A stretch of 64,000 bases of DNA from Buchnera aphidicola (Mindarus keteleerifoliae) (GTDB lineage: Bacteria; Pseudomonadota; Gammaproteobacteria; Enterobacterales; Enterobacteriaceae), in the NCBI RefSeq assembly GCF_039392895.1, contig NZ_CP135027.1, positions 124,001 through 188,000 on the forward strand, given 5' to 3'. Shown piece after piece: positions 53,158 to 60,747 of this stretch (position 1 is its first letter; the number at the start of each line of letters is the position of its first letter). Under the pieces are notes generated by a model. It saw only the letters and a list, made by a program, of their open reading frames with translations, was not told the origin of the DNA and did not search any database. The position numbers and the translations under genes were made by a program.

Positions 53158-53928
53158 ATGCAAAAAGAAGAAAAAATTTTAATTGAAAATTTGTTTAAAA
53201 AAATAGAAAAAGTCGAAAATCAATCAAAACAGCAAGATTTATCAGCGGATGAATTGATTAAAAATATGATTAAAAAACAACCAAATGCCGCTTATTATTT
53301 AACACAAGTGGTTTTGGTACAGGAATTAGCTATTAAGAAAATGAATAAAGAAATTCAATTGTTGAATTCTAAAATTCAAGATCAAAAAAAGAAAATAAAA
53401 CATCATTCAGATAGTTTTTTATTTGGATGTTTAGACTTTTTAAAAAATAAAAAAAATGATTCAAATAAAAAAAATAACGATTATTCATTAAATGCTAAAA
53501 ATAAAGAAGAAAAAATTTCTTCTACAGAAAAACAAAACTCATTTCAGCCTACTTCAGGTTTTAATTCAAACAGTTTTCTTTCAAATGCTGTTCAAACTGC
53601 TGTTGGTGTAGCTAGTGGAATTGTAATGGGAAATATTTTGACTAATTTATTTCGACATGATTCGATAAAAGAAGAAACAGTTAGCGATATAAATTCTTCA
53701 GAATCTGTGTTGGATCCTGATATATCTAATACTTATATAGACAATATTGAAGAGGAAAAAAATAGTAATTATTATGATATAAATGATAATTTTAACGGCA
53801 ATGAAACGAATTTTTCTGACGAAAATTACAGCAATGATAATAATGGTTTAAATAAATACGAAGATGAAAAATATGAAAATTCGAGTTATGAAGAAGATAA
53901 TTACGAGGATGATGACAATTTTATTTAA
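53158..53928 (+). CDS. DUF2076-family protein of unknown function
   Basis: The 256 residues have three parts. Residues 1-85 are charged and helical, probably coiled coil, with the family block ADELIKNMIKKQPNAAYYLTQ (as KKQPNAAYYLTQVVLVQE). Residues 140-165 form a Gly/Ala-rich hydrophobic stretch (VQTAVGVASGIVMGNILTNLF in two parts: QTAVGVASGIVMG, NILTNLF). Residues 166-256 are an acidic Asp/Glu/Asn/Tyr/Ser tail ending DDDNFI. No signal peptide is visible. The N-terminal and hydrophobic blocks resemble the enterobacterial DUF2076 family; its function is not established. It diverges from gyrA and converges on ahpC. Confidence 0.8.
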   Translation: MQKEEKILIENLFKKIEKVENQSKQQDLSADELIKNMIKKQPNAAYYLTQVVLVQELAIKKMNKEIQLLNSKIQDQKKKIKHHSDSFLFGCLDFLKNKKNDSNKKNNDYSLNAKNKEEKISSTEKQNSFQPTSGFNSNSFLSNAVQTAVGVASGIVMGNILTNLFRHDSIKEETVSDINSSESVLDPDISNTYIDNIEEEKNSNYYDINDNFNGNETNFSDENYSNDNNGLNKYEDEKYENSSYEEDNYEDDDNFI

Positions 53929-53953
53929 TAAAAAATAGTTTTTTAATATTAAA

Positions 53954-54005
53954 AAAATTTCAGAATACGCTATTTTAAAGTTTTTTAATAAAATAGTGTA
54001 TTCTG
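53954..54005 (-). terminator. Intrinsic terminator of ahpC, in the convergent gap
   Basis: Arms 53961-53977 and 53989-54005 form 17 pairs with one G-U type mismatch, around an 11-base loop. On the minus strand the stem is followed by AAA and seven T. It is 50 bases beyond the ahpC stop; on the plus strand the stem may also end the DUF2076 message, but no T run follows there. Confidence 0.7.
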
Positions 54006-54054
54006 AATAAATAAGCGATTAGTAAATGGTTAACTAGTTTTTTATTGAATTAAG

Positions 54055-54657
54055 TTATAAATCTTCTAAATGATCATGAAAGTAATTTCGAACTCCATCA
54101 GGAGAAGGAGTCATTGCAAATTTTCCTTTTTTCCAATTAGCTGGGCATACTTCTCCATTCATTTCATGGAATTGTAAAGCATCTACCATTCTGAGCATTT
54201 CTTTTATATTTCTGCCCAAAGGTAGATCGTTAACAACTTGATGTCGTATACAAAATTTTTTATCAATTAAGAAAGAGGCTCTTAATGCAACACCGAGAGT
54301 AGGATGCATAATTCCATAAGATTTCTGTATTTCTTGTTTAACATCTGAAACCATAATAAATTGAATATTTCCAATTCCACCTTCGTTTATTGGAGTTTTT
54401 CTCCAAGCATTATGAACGAAAACAGAATCTATAGATACACCTACCAATTCTACTTTTCTTTTTTTAAATGATTCATAGAGATTGTTAAAAGCAATGATCT
54501 CTGAAGGACATACAAAAGTAAAATCCATAGGCCAGAAAAATAAAACAGTCGTTTTTCCTGAAACATAGTTTTGAAAATTAAAATTTTCAATTATTTCATC
54601 ATTTTTTAAAATTGCCGGAGCAATAAAATTCGGTGCTGGTAAACTTACTAAAACCAT
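54055..54657 (-). CDS. ahpC: Typical 2-Cys peroxiredoxin (AhpC/TsaA type)
   Basis: Reduces hydrogen peroxide and organic peroxides. The peroxidatic Cys is in FTFVCPSEIIAF (near residue 50) and the resolving Cys in GEVCPANWKKG (near residue 170). The 200-residue form with a C-terminal NYFHDHLEDL extension resembles the TsaA/Prx1-type protein known from Buchnera and Yersinia rather than the shorter E. coli AhpC; no ahpF is nearby, so the reductant is probably thioredoxin. AGGAG lies before the ATG. Confidence 0.94.
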   Translation of the reverse strand: MVLVSLPAPNFIAPAILKNDEIIENFNFQNYVSGKTTVLFFWPMDFTFVCPSEIIAFNNLYESFKKRKVELVGVSIDSVFVHNAWRKTPINEGGIGNIQFIMVSDVKQEIQKSYGIMHPTLGVALRASFLIDKKFCIRHQVVNDLPLGRNIKEMLRMVDALQFHEMNGEVCPANWKKGKFAMTPSPDGVRNYFHDHLEDL

Positions 54658-54889
54658 TTATTTCTCCTAAATTTAACGAAAAATTAGTCAATAAATTTTA
54701 ATTAATTTGAATATATTTTTCGTTTATAAATTGATATACTCAGAAATAGTAGAATTTAAATTCTTTGTTTTATATTATTAATATGAGAGCAAATTATATA
54801 ATAAGATTAACATTTATTGTATGCTTAAAATTTTATTTTTAGTATGAAATAGATATTTCATAATTGCAAGATATATATCAGGAAAGAAA

Positions 54890-55569
54890 ATGAAAAAAAA
54901 TAAAAAAATTAGTTGGAAAGATCTTTTGCATCAAGAAAAAAAAAAAAATATTTCATTAAAATCATGCAATTTATTTGTAAAGAAAAAGAAAAAAAAAATA
55001 TTTTTCCTGAAAAAAAAAACATTTTTAGATCTTTTTTTTTAACTCCATTTGAAAATTTAAAAGTAGTTATTTTAGGACAAGATCCCTATTATAATAAAAA
55101 TAAAGCTGACGGATTGGCTTTTTCTGTTCCAAAAGGAGAAAAAATTCCTCCTTCATTAAAAAATATAATTAAAGAATTGAAGTCAGATCTAGAAATAGAG
55201 TTTATTTTTAATAATAATGGTTGTCTAGAACATTGGGCAAGACAGGGTGTGTTTTTATTAAACACTATTTTAACAGTAGAGGAAAATAAACCAGGATCTC
55301 ATAGAAATATAGGATGGGAAAAATTTACCGATGTAGTTATCTCTATGATTAATAATTATAAGAAAGGCGTAATTTTTTTATTTTGGGGAGCATATGCACA
55401 AAAAAAAATTTCTAAGATAGATTTTAATGTTCATTATATTTTAAAAGCTGCTCATCCTTCTCCTTTTTCTGCAAATAAGGGATTTTTTGGTTGTAAACAT
55501 TTTTCGCAAGTTAACAATATATTAGTTTCTAGGGGAGAAAAACCTATAAATTGGTCATTTTCCCCTTAA
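54890..55569 (+). pseudogene. ung: Ung, uracil-DNA glycosylase, frameshifted at a poly(A) run
   Basis: Removes uracil from DNA. The start ATG 54890 gives MKKNKKISWKDLLHQEK, aligning with the E. coli LTWHDVLAEEK start. At a run of 13 A (54936-54948) this frame leaves the homology and reaches TAA at 55040-55042. The rest is in the -1 frame: YFIKIMQFICKEK, the water-activating Asp in LGQDPYYNK, FLLNTILTVEENKPGSH, and the catalytic AAHPSPFSANKGFFG. A continuous frame begins at TTG 54913, but its first residues do not match the family. With 14 A the gene reads as about 227 residues (E. coli 229). It may be rescued by slippage, be a fresh pseudogene, or reflect a homopolymer sequencing error. Confidence 0.88.
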
Positions 55570-55623
55570 ATTATATTTAATTTATTTTTTTTCAAAATTT
55601 TAAAAAATAGACAGAGAATCTTA

Positions 55624-56166
55624 TTATTTTTTTGAAACTTCAACTAAAGATTTTCTTAATTTTTCTCCATTTAAAGTATATCCTTTTTTCAAAATAGAAG
55701 TTATGTAATTTTCTTTTATTAATTTAGATTTTTTTTCAGAAACTTTTATATGTAAGTTGGAATTAAATTTTTGATTGATTTTACCTTCTTCATGAATTCC
55801 AAAATTTTGTATAATTTTTAAGAAAGAATTTAATGTCATCACAATACCTTCAGTGAAATTTTTATTTTCTTTATTTGATGAATTTAAATCATTTAATATT
55901 TTTTCCACATAATCAACTATTGGAAGTAATTTAAGTGAAAATTTTTTTTTTGTTTCTAATTGAATTAAATTAATTTCCTGTTTTGATTTTTTTTCAAAAT
56001 TTTCTATTTTTGCTTGTTCTCTAAATCTGATATCAATATTTTTTTTTTGGATTTCTAATAATTTTTTTTTAAAGTTAGAGATTATTTTTTCTTTTATTTT
56101 TGGGTTTTTTTTAATAATATTATTAATATCTTCAATATTGAATTCTTTTTTTTTTGAATTTTTCAT
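55624..56166 (-). CDS. grpE: GrpE, nucleotide exchange factor for DnaK
   Basis: Releases ADP from DnaK in the chaperone cycle. The 180 residues (E. coli 197) comprise a long Lys/Glu-rich N-terminal coiled coil, the LKLLPIVDYVEKILND segment, and a beta-wing C-terminus with NYITSILKKGYTLNGEKLRKSLVEVSK (in part: ILKKGYTLNGEKLRKSLVEV). Similarity is best at the C-terminus. It converges on ung and lies downstream of ssrA on the same strand, reflecting the enterobacterial grpE-smpB-ssrA neighbourhood with the genes between lost. Some Buchnera have two grpE genes; whether a second exists lies outside this window. Confidence 0.93.
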   Translation of the reverse strand: MKNSKKKEFNIEDINNIIKKNPKIKEKIISNFKKKLLEIQKKNIDIRFREQAKIENFEKKSKQEINLIQLETKKKFSLKLLPIVDYVEKILNDLNSSNKENKNFTEGIVMTLNSFLKIIQNFGIHEEGKINQKFNSNLHIKVSEKKSKLIKENYITSILKKGYTLNGEKLRKSLVEVSKK

Positions 56167-56465
56167 TTTGTCTTTTTTAAAATTATATTAGGTTAAAAAA
56201 TGATTTTATTATTATAGAAGATGAAGTCTTATTTTCAACAAAATTGTTTTTGATGATTTTCATCATGCGAAAAATTTCAAAAATAAATATAATTTATAAA
56301 TTAAATTATTTTTTGAAATAAGAAATAATTTTTTTAAAAATATAAGATAGAGTTTATATATTTTTTGTTTAGATTATAAAAAATGTTAAATAAAGTTAGT
56401 CAGATTTAATAATAGATGAAATTTATAAATTTTAAATTAAGTTTTTATTTTTAAAATTAAATTTT
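56167..56465. other. 299-base spacer between grpE and ssrA
   Basis: Holds the grpE promoter (56211-56238) near the gene. The rest is AT-rich without an open frame. smpB, recN and nadK, found between grpE and ssrA in E. coli, are absent here. No clear terminator hairpin follows ssrA. Confidence 0.5.
56211..56238 (-). promoter_or_regulatory. Promoter of grpE
   Basis: On the minus strand TTGAAA (56238-56233) and TATAAT (56216-56211) are 16 bases apart. The TTGAAA preceded by a G also resembles a sigma-32 -35 element, but no CCCCAT-type -10 follows, so housekeeping transcription seems more likely. The grpE start is about 45 bases downstream. Confidence 0.5.
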
Positions 56466-56831
56466 TGGAGCTGGCGGGATTCGAACCCGCGTCCAAAATT
56501 TTTACGACGTATGGAACTACATGTTTATTCTATTTATTGAATATTTTTTTTAATTTTGAATAGAAACAAAATTAAAATTTTGCTTAATTGAGTTATGCAT
56601 AAAAGTATTAAGCAAACTTTTTATGCAATCTCTTTTAAAGTTATCTTTCTGTATATCAAAATTTGAAGAGAAAAAAAATTTTGAAAGAAAGGCTTTATAA
56701 CAGTTTATTAAGCTGCTAAAGCGTAATTTTCTTTTTTTGCAACTATTTTTTTTGGTTTTTTTACGAGGCAAACCATTCCTCGACATGCCCATTAGTTTTC
56801 AATAATTTTGTCAAATCCATAGAACAGCCCC
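56466..56831 (-). ncRNA. ssrA: tmRNA (SsrA)
   Basis: Transfer-messenger RNA rescuing stalled ribosomes. The 5' end GGGGCTGTTCTATGG (from 56831) and the 3' end GGTTCGAATCCCGCCAGCTCCA (to 56466, in parts) form the alanyl tRNA-like domain; the G-U type third pair expected for Ala identity is consistent with the ends. The tag frame begins with the GCA resume codon at 56740-56738 and encodes AKKENYALAA, followed by tandem TAA stops (56710-56705). E. coli encodes ANDENYALAA, so the Asn-Asp pair is replaced by Lys-Lys. CCA is not encoded. The length of about 366 bases is normal. Confidence 0.95.
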
Positions 56832-56985
56832 TTCTATGAAGAAATATTTTACTTCATTTTATTATAAAAGTCGAAATATTTTTTACATGAATTATTTTTT
56901 TAAAGTACTTTTTTTAAATTTTTATTGGTGATAAAATAATACTTATTTGTTAAAAGTTATTTATATTCTAAAAAAGGATATATTT

Positions 56986-57300
56986 ATGGACGTAATCAAA
57001 AAAATAAAATCTCAAATTAAAAAAAATTTGGTTCTATTATATATGAAAGGCACTCCAACTAAACCTAGTTGCGGATTTTCCTCTAAAGCTGCTGAAATTT
57101 TATCAAAATGTAAAAAAGATTTTTTTTATGTAGATGTTTTAGAAAATTCAGATATTAGAATAGCTTTGCCTAAATTTTCTAATTGGCCAACTTTTCCTCA
57201 ATTATGGATTAATGGAAATTTAATAGGAGGATGTAGTATTATTATTAAAATGTTTGAAAATGGTAAACTTCAAGAGTTAATTGACAATATTAAAAAATAA
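56986..57300 (+). CDS. grxD: GrxD, monothiol glutaredoxin 4
   Basis: Monothiol glutaredoxin involved in Fe-S cluster trafficking. LLYMKGTPTKPSCGFSSKA contains the CGFS active site near residue 30; WPTFPQLWINGNLIGGCSI is the glutathione-binding and cis-Pro region. The start is ATG 56986 with AAAAAGGA upstream (104 residues; E. coli 115). A TTG 39 bases earlier is in frame but adds residues without homology. Relevant partners here are the many Fe-S subunits of complex I. Confidence 0.96.
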   Translation: MDVIKKIKSQIKKNLVLLYMKGTPTKPSCGFSSKAAEILSKCKKDFFYVDVLENSDIRIALPKFSNWPTFPQLWINGNLIGGCSIIIKMFENGKLQELIDNIKK

Positions 57301-57343
57301 AGACGTTAAATTTTAAAAATTTCTGATCAATTTTATTCATTTA

Positions 57344-58009
57344 TTATTTTATTACTTTAGAAGTATCAACTTTTTCGTTAGAAGGAGGCCATCCACCTAA
57401 TCTTTTCCATCTATTGACTAATTCGCAAAATAAATTAGCAGTTTGCATAGTGTCATATAAAGCAGAATGTGCTTGATTATTATCAAAATTTAAACCTGCT
57501 ATTTTACAAGCTTTAGCTAATACAGTTTGTCCTAAAACTAAACCGCTTAATGCTGCAGTGTCAAATGTAACGAATGGATGAAAAGGATTTTTTTTAAAGT
57601 TTGTTCTTTGAGCAGCAGCCATTAAGAAATTATGATCAAAATTTGCGTTGTGAGCAACAACAATAGCTTTTGAACATTTTTTTAATTTGAGTCTATTTTT
57701 AACTACTTTAAATATTTTTTTTAGAGCTGTTTTTTCTGTGACCGCTGCTCTTAGAGGATTAAAAGGATCAATTTTATTGAATGCTAAAGCTTCCGATTCA
57801 ATATTAGAACCTTGGAAAGGTTCAATGTTAAAATGGATAGGTTTTTCTTTTTTTAACCAACCCTTTTCATCCATAAAAAGAGTAATCATAGCTATTTCTA
57901 ATATGGCATCCTGTTTTGGATTAAACCCTGCTGTTTCTATATCTATAACTACAGGATAAAAGCTTCGAAATCGATTCTGAAGAGAATTTAATTCTTGAAT
58001 TATAGACAT
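57344..58009 (-). CDS. rnt: Rnt, ribonuclease T
   Basis: 3'-5' exoribonuclease maturing stable RNAs and tRNA ends. DEDDh motifs are present: [11 protein letters not shown] near residue 20, [11 protein letters not shown] near residue 119, and [11 protein letters not shown] with the catalytic His and Asp near residue 181. The family-specific [14 protein letters not shown] and WKRLGGWPP end are conserved. The 221 residues match E. coli (215). In E. coli rnt and grxD are neighbours; here they converge with 43 bases between. Confidence 0.97.
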   Translation of the reverse strand: MSIIQELNSLQNRFRSFYPVVIDIETAGFNPKQDAILEIAMITLFMDEKGWLKKEKPIHFNIEPFQGSNIESEALAFNKIDPFNPLRAAVTEKTALKKIFKVVKNRLKLKKCSKAIVVAHNANFDHNFLMAAAQRTNFKKNPFHPFVTFDTAALSGLVLGQTVLAKACKIAGLNFDNNQAHSALYDTMQTANLFCELVNRWKRLGGWPPSNEKVDTSKVIK

Positions 58010-58260
58010 ATTTTGTTAATCTCATTATTAAAGAAAAATTTTTTATATTTTTTCATGGTCCGGTCTTATTTTAAATTAGTTTATTGAAAATCGATATTTT
58101 ATATTATATCAATAATATTTTTTTTTAAAGACTAAATATTAGAGAATATAAAAGTTTTTATATAATTTTTTTTTATTGGAAGTAATGATTTAAGTATGTT
58201 ATAATTTTTCATAAAATGCATAATATATTATTTAAATTTAATTTTTAAATGGTGAAAGAA

Positions 58261-58884
58261 ATGAGTTTTAAATTACCAAAATTGTCATTTTCATATGAAA
58301 GTTTAGAACCTTACATTGATAGAAAAACTATGGAAATACATTATACTAAACATCATCAAACATATGTAGATAATACAAATAAAATTTTAAATAATACAAT
58401 TTATTCAAATTATTCAGAAAATAAGTTGGTTCGAGAACTAAAAAAAATAAACATAAAAGATAAACAGATTTTAATAAACAATTTAGGTGGACATATTAAT
58501 CATAGTTTTTTTTGGAAGAATTTAAAGTTAGGAACTAAATTGTTTGGAACACTTAAATCAGCTATAAAAAAACAATTTTATTCTTTTGAAAGTTTTGTAA
58601 ATATTTTTGAAAAAGTAGCTTTAGAACATTTTGGATCAGGATGGGTATGGTTAATTAAAGAATCAAGTCAATTAAAAGTGGTATCCACTGTAAATCAAAA
58701 TAATCCTTTAATGGGAAAATCAATTAATAGTTTTAAAGAAGCAAGTCCTATTATTTGTTTAGACATATGGGAACATGCTTATTACTTGAAATATAATAAC
58801 AGAAAAATAGATTATATAAAATCATTTTGGAATATTATTAATTGGGAAGAGGCAGAACGTCAATTTTTATTATTGAATCTTTAA
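58261..58884 (+). CDS. sodA: SodA, superoxide dismutase (Mn type)
   Basis: Converts superoxide to hydrogen peroxide and oxygen. Metal ligands: His in TKHHQTYVDN, His in GGHINHSFFW, and Asp/His in CLDIWEHAYYLKYN. Gln in VNQNNPLMG is the outer-sphere residue typical of Mn-SOD. I start at ATG 58261 (MSFKLPKLSF), with GGTGA just upstream, giving 207 residues as in E. coli (206); ATG 58249 is in frame but overlaps the ribosome-binding site. Confidence 0.96.
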   Translation: MSFKLPKLSFSYESLEPYIDRKTMEIHYTKHHQTYVDNTNKILNNTIYSNYSENKLVRELKKINIKDKQILINNLGGHINHSFFWKNLKLGTKLFGTLKSAIKKQFYSFESFVNIFEKVALEHFGSGWVWLIKESSQLKVVSTVNQNNPLMGKSINSFKEASPIICLDIWEHAYYLKYNNRKIDYIKSFWNIINWEEAERQFLLLNL

Positions 58885-58993
58885 AAAATTATTAATTTTA
58901 CTCTAAATTTTTTAAAGAAGAAGATAAAAAATGTTATTTATATAAAAAATATAAGATTAAATCAAGTTTTGATTAAACGTTTAAGGAATAATT

Positions 58994-59532
58994 TTGAATG
59001 ATCATAAAATGTTAATAGGTTTAGGAAACCCTATTTCTAAATATCATGGAACTAGACATAATGTAGGATCTCAATGCATACAATGGATAGCAGATTATTA
59101 TTCAATTAAGTTAAAATTAAAAAAAAAATTGGTTACATAGGTATTTTAGATAAAACATATTTGTTGATTCTAAATACATTTATAAACATTTGTGGTAGTT
59201 CATTTTCTACTGCTTTGGATCGTTATAATATTAAAATTGAAAATGCATTAATTTTTCATGATGAATTAGATTTACCATTAGCTAGTATTCGGTTTAAAAA
59301 TTCCATAGGACATAATGGTCACAATGGTATTAGAAATATTATAGATAATATAGGAAGAGGTGTTTTTTTAAAAAGAATTGCTGTAGGTATAGGTAGACCT
59401 AAAGAAAAATTAGAAATAGTAAAATATGTGTTATCAAAATTTTCTTATTTAGAAAAAAAAAAAATTTATGAGTCCATATTTCCGACTATAAAAAATATAA
59501 ATCAATTGATAAAAAATTGGGATGATTTTTAA
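58994..59532 (+). pseudogene. pth: Pth, peptidyl-tRNA hydrolase, frameshifted at a poly(A) run
   Basis: Recycles peptidyl-tRNA; essential in E. coli. The frame from TTG 58994 encodes MLIGLGNPISKYHGTRHNVG with the catalytic His, then at a run of 10 A (59119-59128) runs into TAG at 59138-59140, codon 49. From there the -1 frame continues the family: GYIGILDKTYLLILNTFINICG, FHDELDLPLASIR with the conserved Asp, and GHNGHNGIRNII. Eleven A would give a whole protein of about 179 residues (E. coli 194, the C-terminus shorter). The intact remainder in an essential gene argues for rescue or sequencing error rather than decay. TTG follows AAGGA at 58983-58987. Confidence 0.9.
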
Positions 59533-59606
59533 ATTAAAAATGTTAACTGACTATCATTTTTTATTTTAAATTACAAAAATTTAATAGATATGAAAATAGG
59601 ATAAAA

Positions 59607-60704
59607 ATGAGTTTTAAATGCGGTCTTGTTGGTCTTCCCAATGTAGGTAAATCAACATTATTTAATCTTTTAACTAAATCAAATATTTCAGCAGAAAATT
59701 ATCCCTTTTGCACTATACAACCTAATATAGGTATCTCTCCTATTATAGATAAAAGATTATGTAAAATTTCAAAAATAGAAAGTTCAAAAAAAATAATTTT
59801 TACTTATATAAAATTTGTTGATATAGCAGGGTTGGTCAAGGGGGCTTCAAAAGGAGAAGGATTAGGAAACCAATTTTTAAGTCATATACGAGAAATTGAT
59901 GCAATCATACATGTTGTTCGTTGTTTTGAAAATAAAAAAATTGTACATGTTCACGATATTATTGATCCTGTTCAAGATGTTGAAATTATCAATATGGAAT
60001 TAGCTTTGTCAGATTTGAAACTTTGTGAAAAAAGTATATTAAGAATTGAAAAAAACATAAAAAAAAATGATCGAAAAGATTTAAAAAAAATAGTTTTTTT
60101 GAAAAAATGTATTAAATATTTAGAAAAATTTTCTACCTTAAAAAACATTGAATTAGATAAAGAAGAAATTTTTTATGTCAGAGAATTGAAATTCTTAACT
60201 TTGAAGCCAATGATGTATGTTGCAAATATAGACGAGACAGAAAATAGTAATTTTTTATATTTTAAAATTAAAAATTTTTTGAAAAAAGAAAAATTTAATA
60301 TAATTTCTATATCTTTATCAAAGCTTAAAGATATGAAAGGTAATAAACCTAAATCAGATGATGACAAAAAAGAAAATTATTATTATTTTAATACAAAAAA
60401 TAATATTTTAAATAAAATCACTGAGAAAGGTTCAAAATTGCTAAATTTGAAAACATTTTTTACTGTAGGTCCTAAAGAATCAAGAGCGTGGAGCATTAAA
60501 GAAAACACTACGGTATTAGATGCTGCTAAAAAAATTCATTCTGATCTTAAAAGAGGATTTATTAGAGCACAAGTAATGTCATACACTGACTTTATTAATT
60601 ATAAAGGCGAAAAAGGTGTTAAGTCTGCTGGAAAATACAGAACTGAAGGAAAAGATTATATTGTTCAAGATGGAGATATTTTACAAATATTATTTAAAGT
60701 TTGA
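59607..60704 (+). CDS. ychF: YchF (EngD/OLA1 family), redox-regulated ATPase
   Basis: Obg-like P-loop ATPase associated with ribosomes. GLVGLPNVGKSTLFNLLT is the P loop; FVDIAGLVKGASKGEGLGNQFL is switch II; the usual NKxD position reads YVANIDE. The C-terminal TGS domain contains KESRAWSIKENTTVLDAA, FIRAQVMSYTDF and the end KDYIVQDGDILQILF. The 365 residues match E. coli (363). pth precedes it, as in E. coli. It converges on thrC with a hairpin in between. Confidence 0.97.
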   Translation: MSFKCGLVGLPNVGKSTLFNLLTKSNISAENYPFCTIQPNIGISPIIDKRLCKISKIESSKKIIFTYIKFVDIAGLVKGASKGEGLGNQFLSHIREIDAIIHVVRCFENKKIVHVHDIIDPVQDVEIINMELALSDLKLCEKSILRIEKNIKKNDRKDLKKIVFLKKCIKYLEKFSTLKNIELDKEEIFYVRELKFLTLKPMMYVANIDETENSNFLYFKIKNFLKKEKFNIISISLSKLKDMKGNKPKSDDDKKENYYYFNTKNNILNKITEKGSKLLNLKTFFTVGPKESRAWSIKENTTVLDAAKKIHSDLKRGFIRAQVMSYTDFINYKGEKGVKSAGKYRTEGKDYIVQDGDILQILFKV

Positions 60705-60705
60705 T

Positions 60706-60737
60706 TTTTATTAGAGGAATTTTTCCCTCTAATAAAA
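60706..60737. terminator. Bidirectional hairpin between ychF and thrC
   Basis: Arms 60706-60717 and 60726-60737 are perfect 12-bp reverse complements around an 8-base loop, starting one base after the ychF stop and ending ten bases before the thrC stop. The distal ends of the stem are T4/A4, so either strand ends with an A-U pair run; neither direction has a long separate T tract. Confidence 0.6.
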
Positions 60738-60747
60738 TTATAAAAAA

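Noticed and set aside
54913-54948. TTG 54913 as a true ung start
   Set aside because: The first 15 residues in that frame (ERSFASRKKKK) have no Ung similarity, whereas the other frame from ATG 54890 gives the conserved SWKDLL block.
56550-56792. 80-residue minus-strand open frame starting MGMSRNGLPRKK
   Set aside because: It lies wholly inside tmRNA in a non-tag frame; the tag reading is a different frame.
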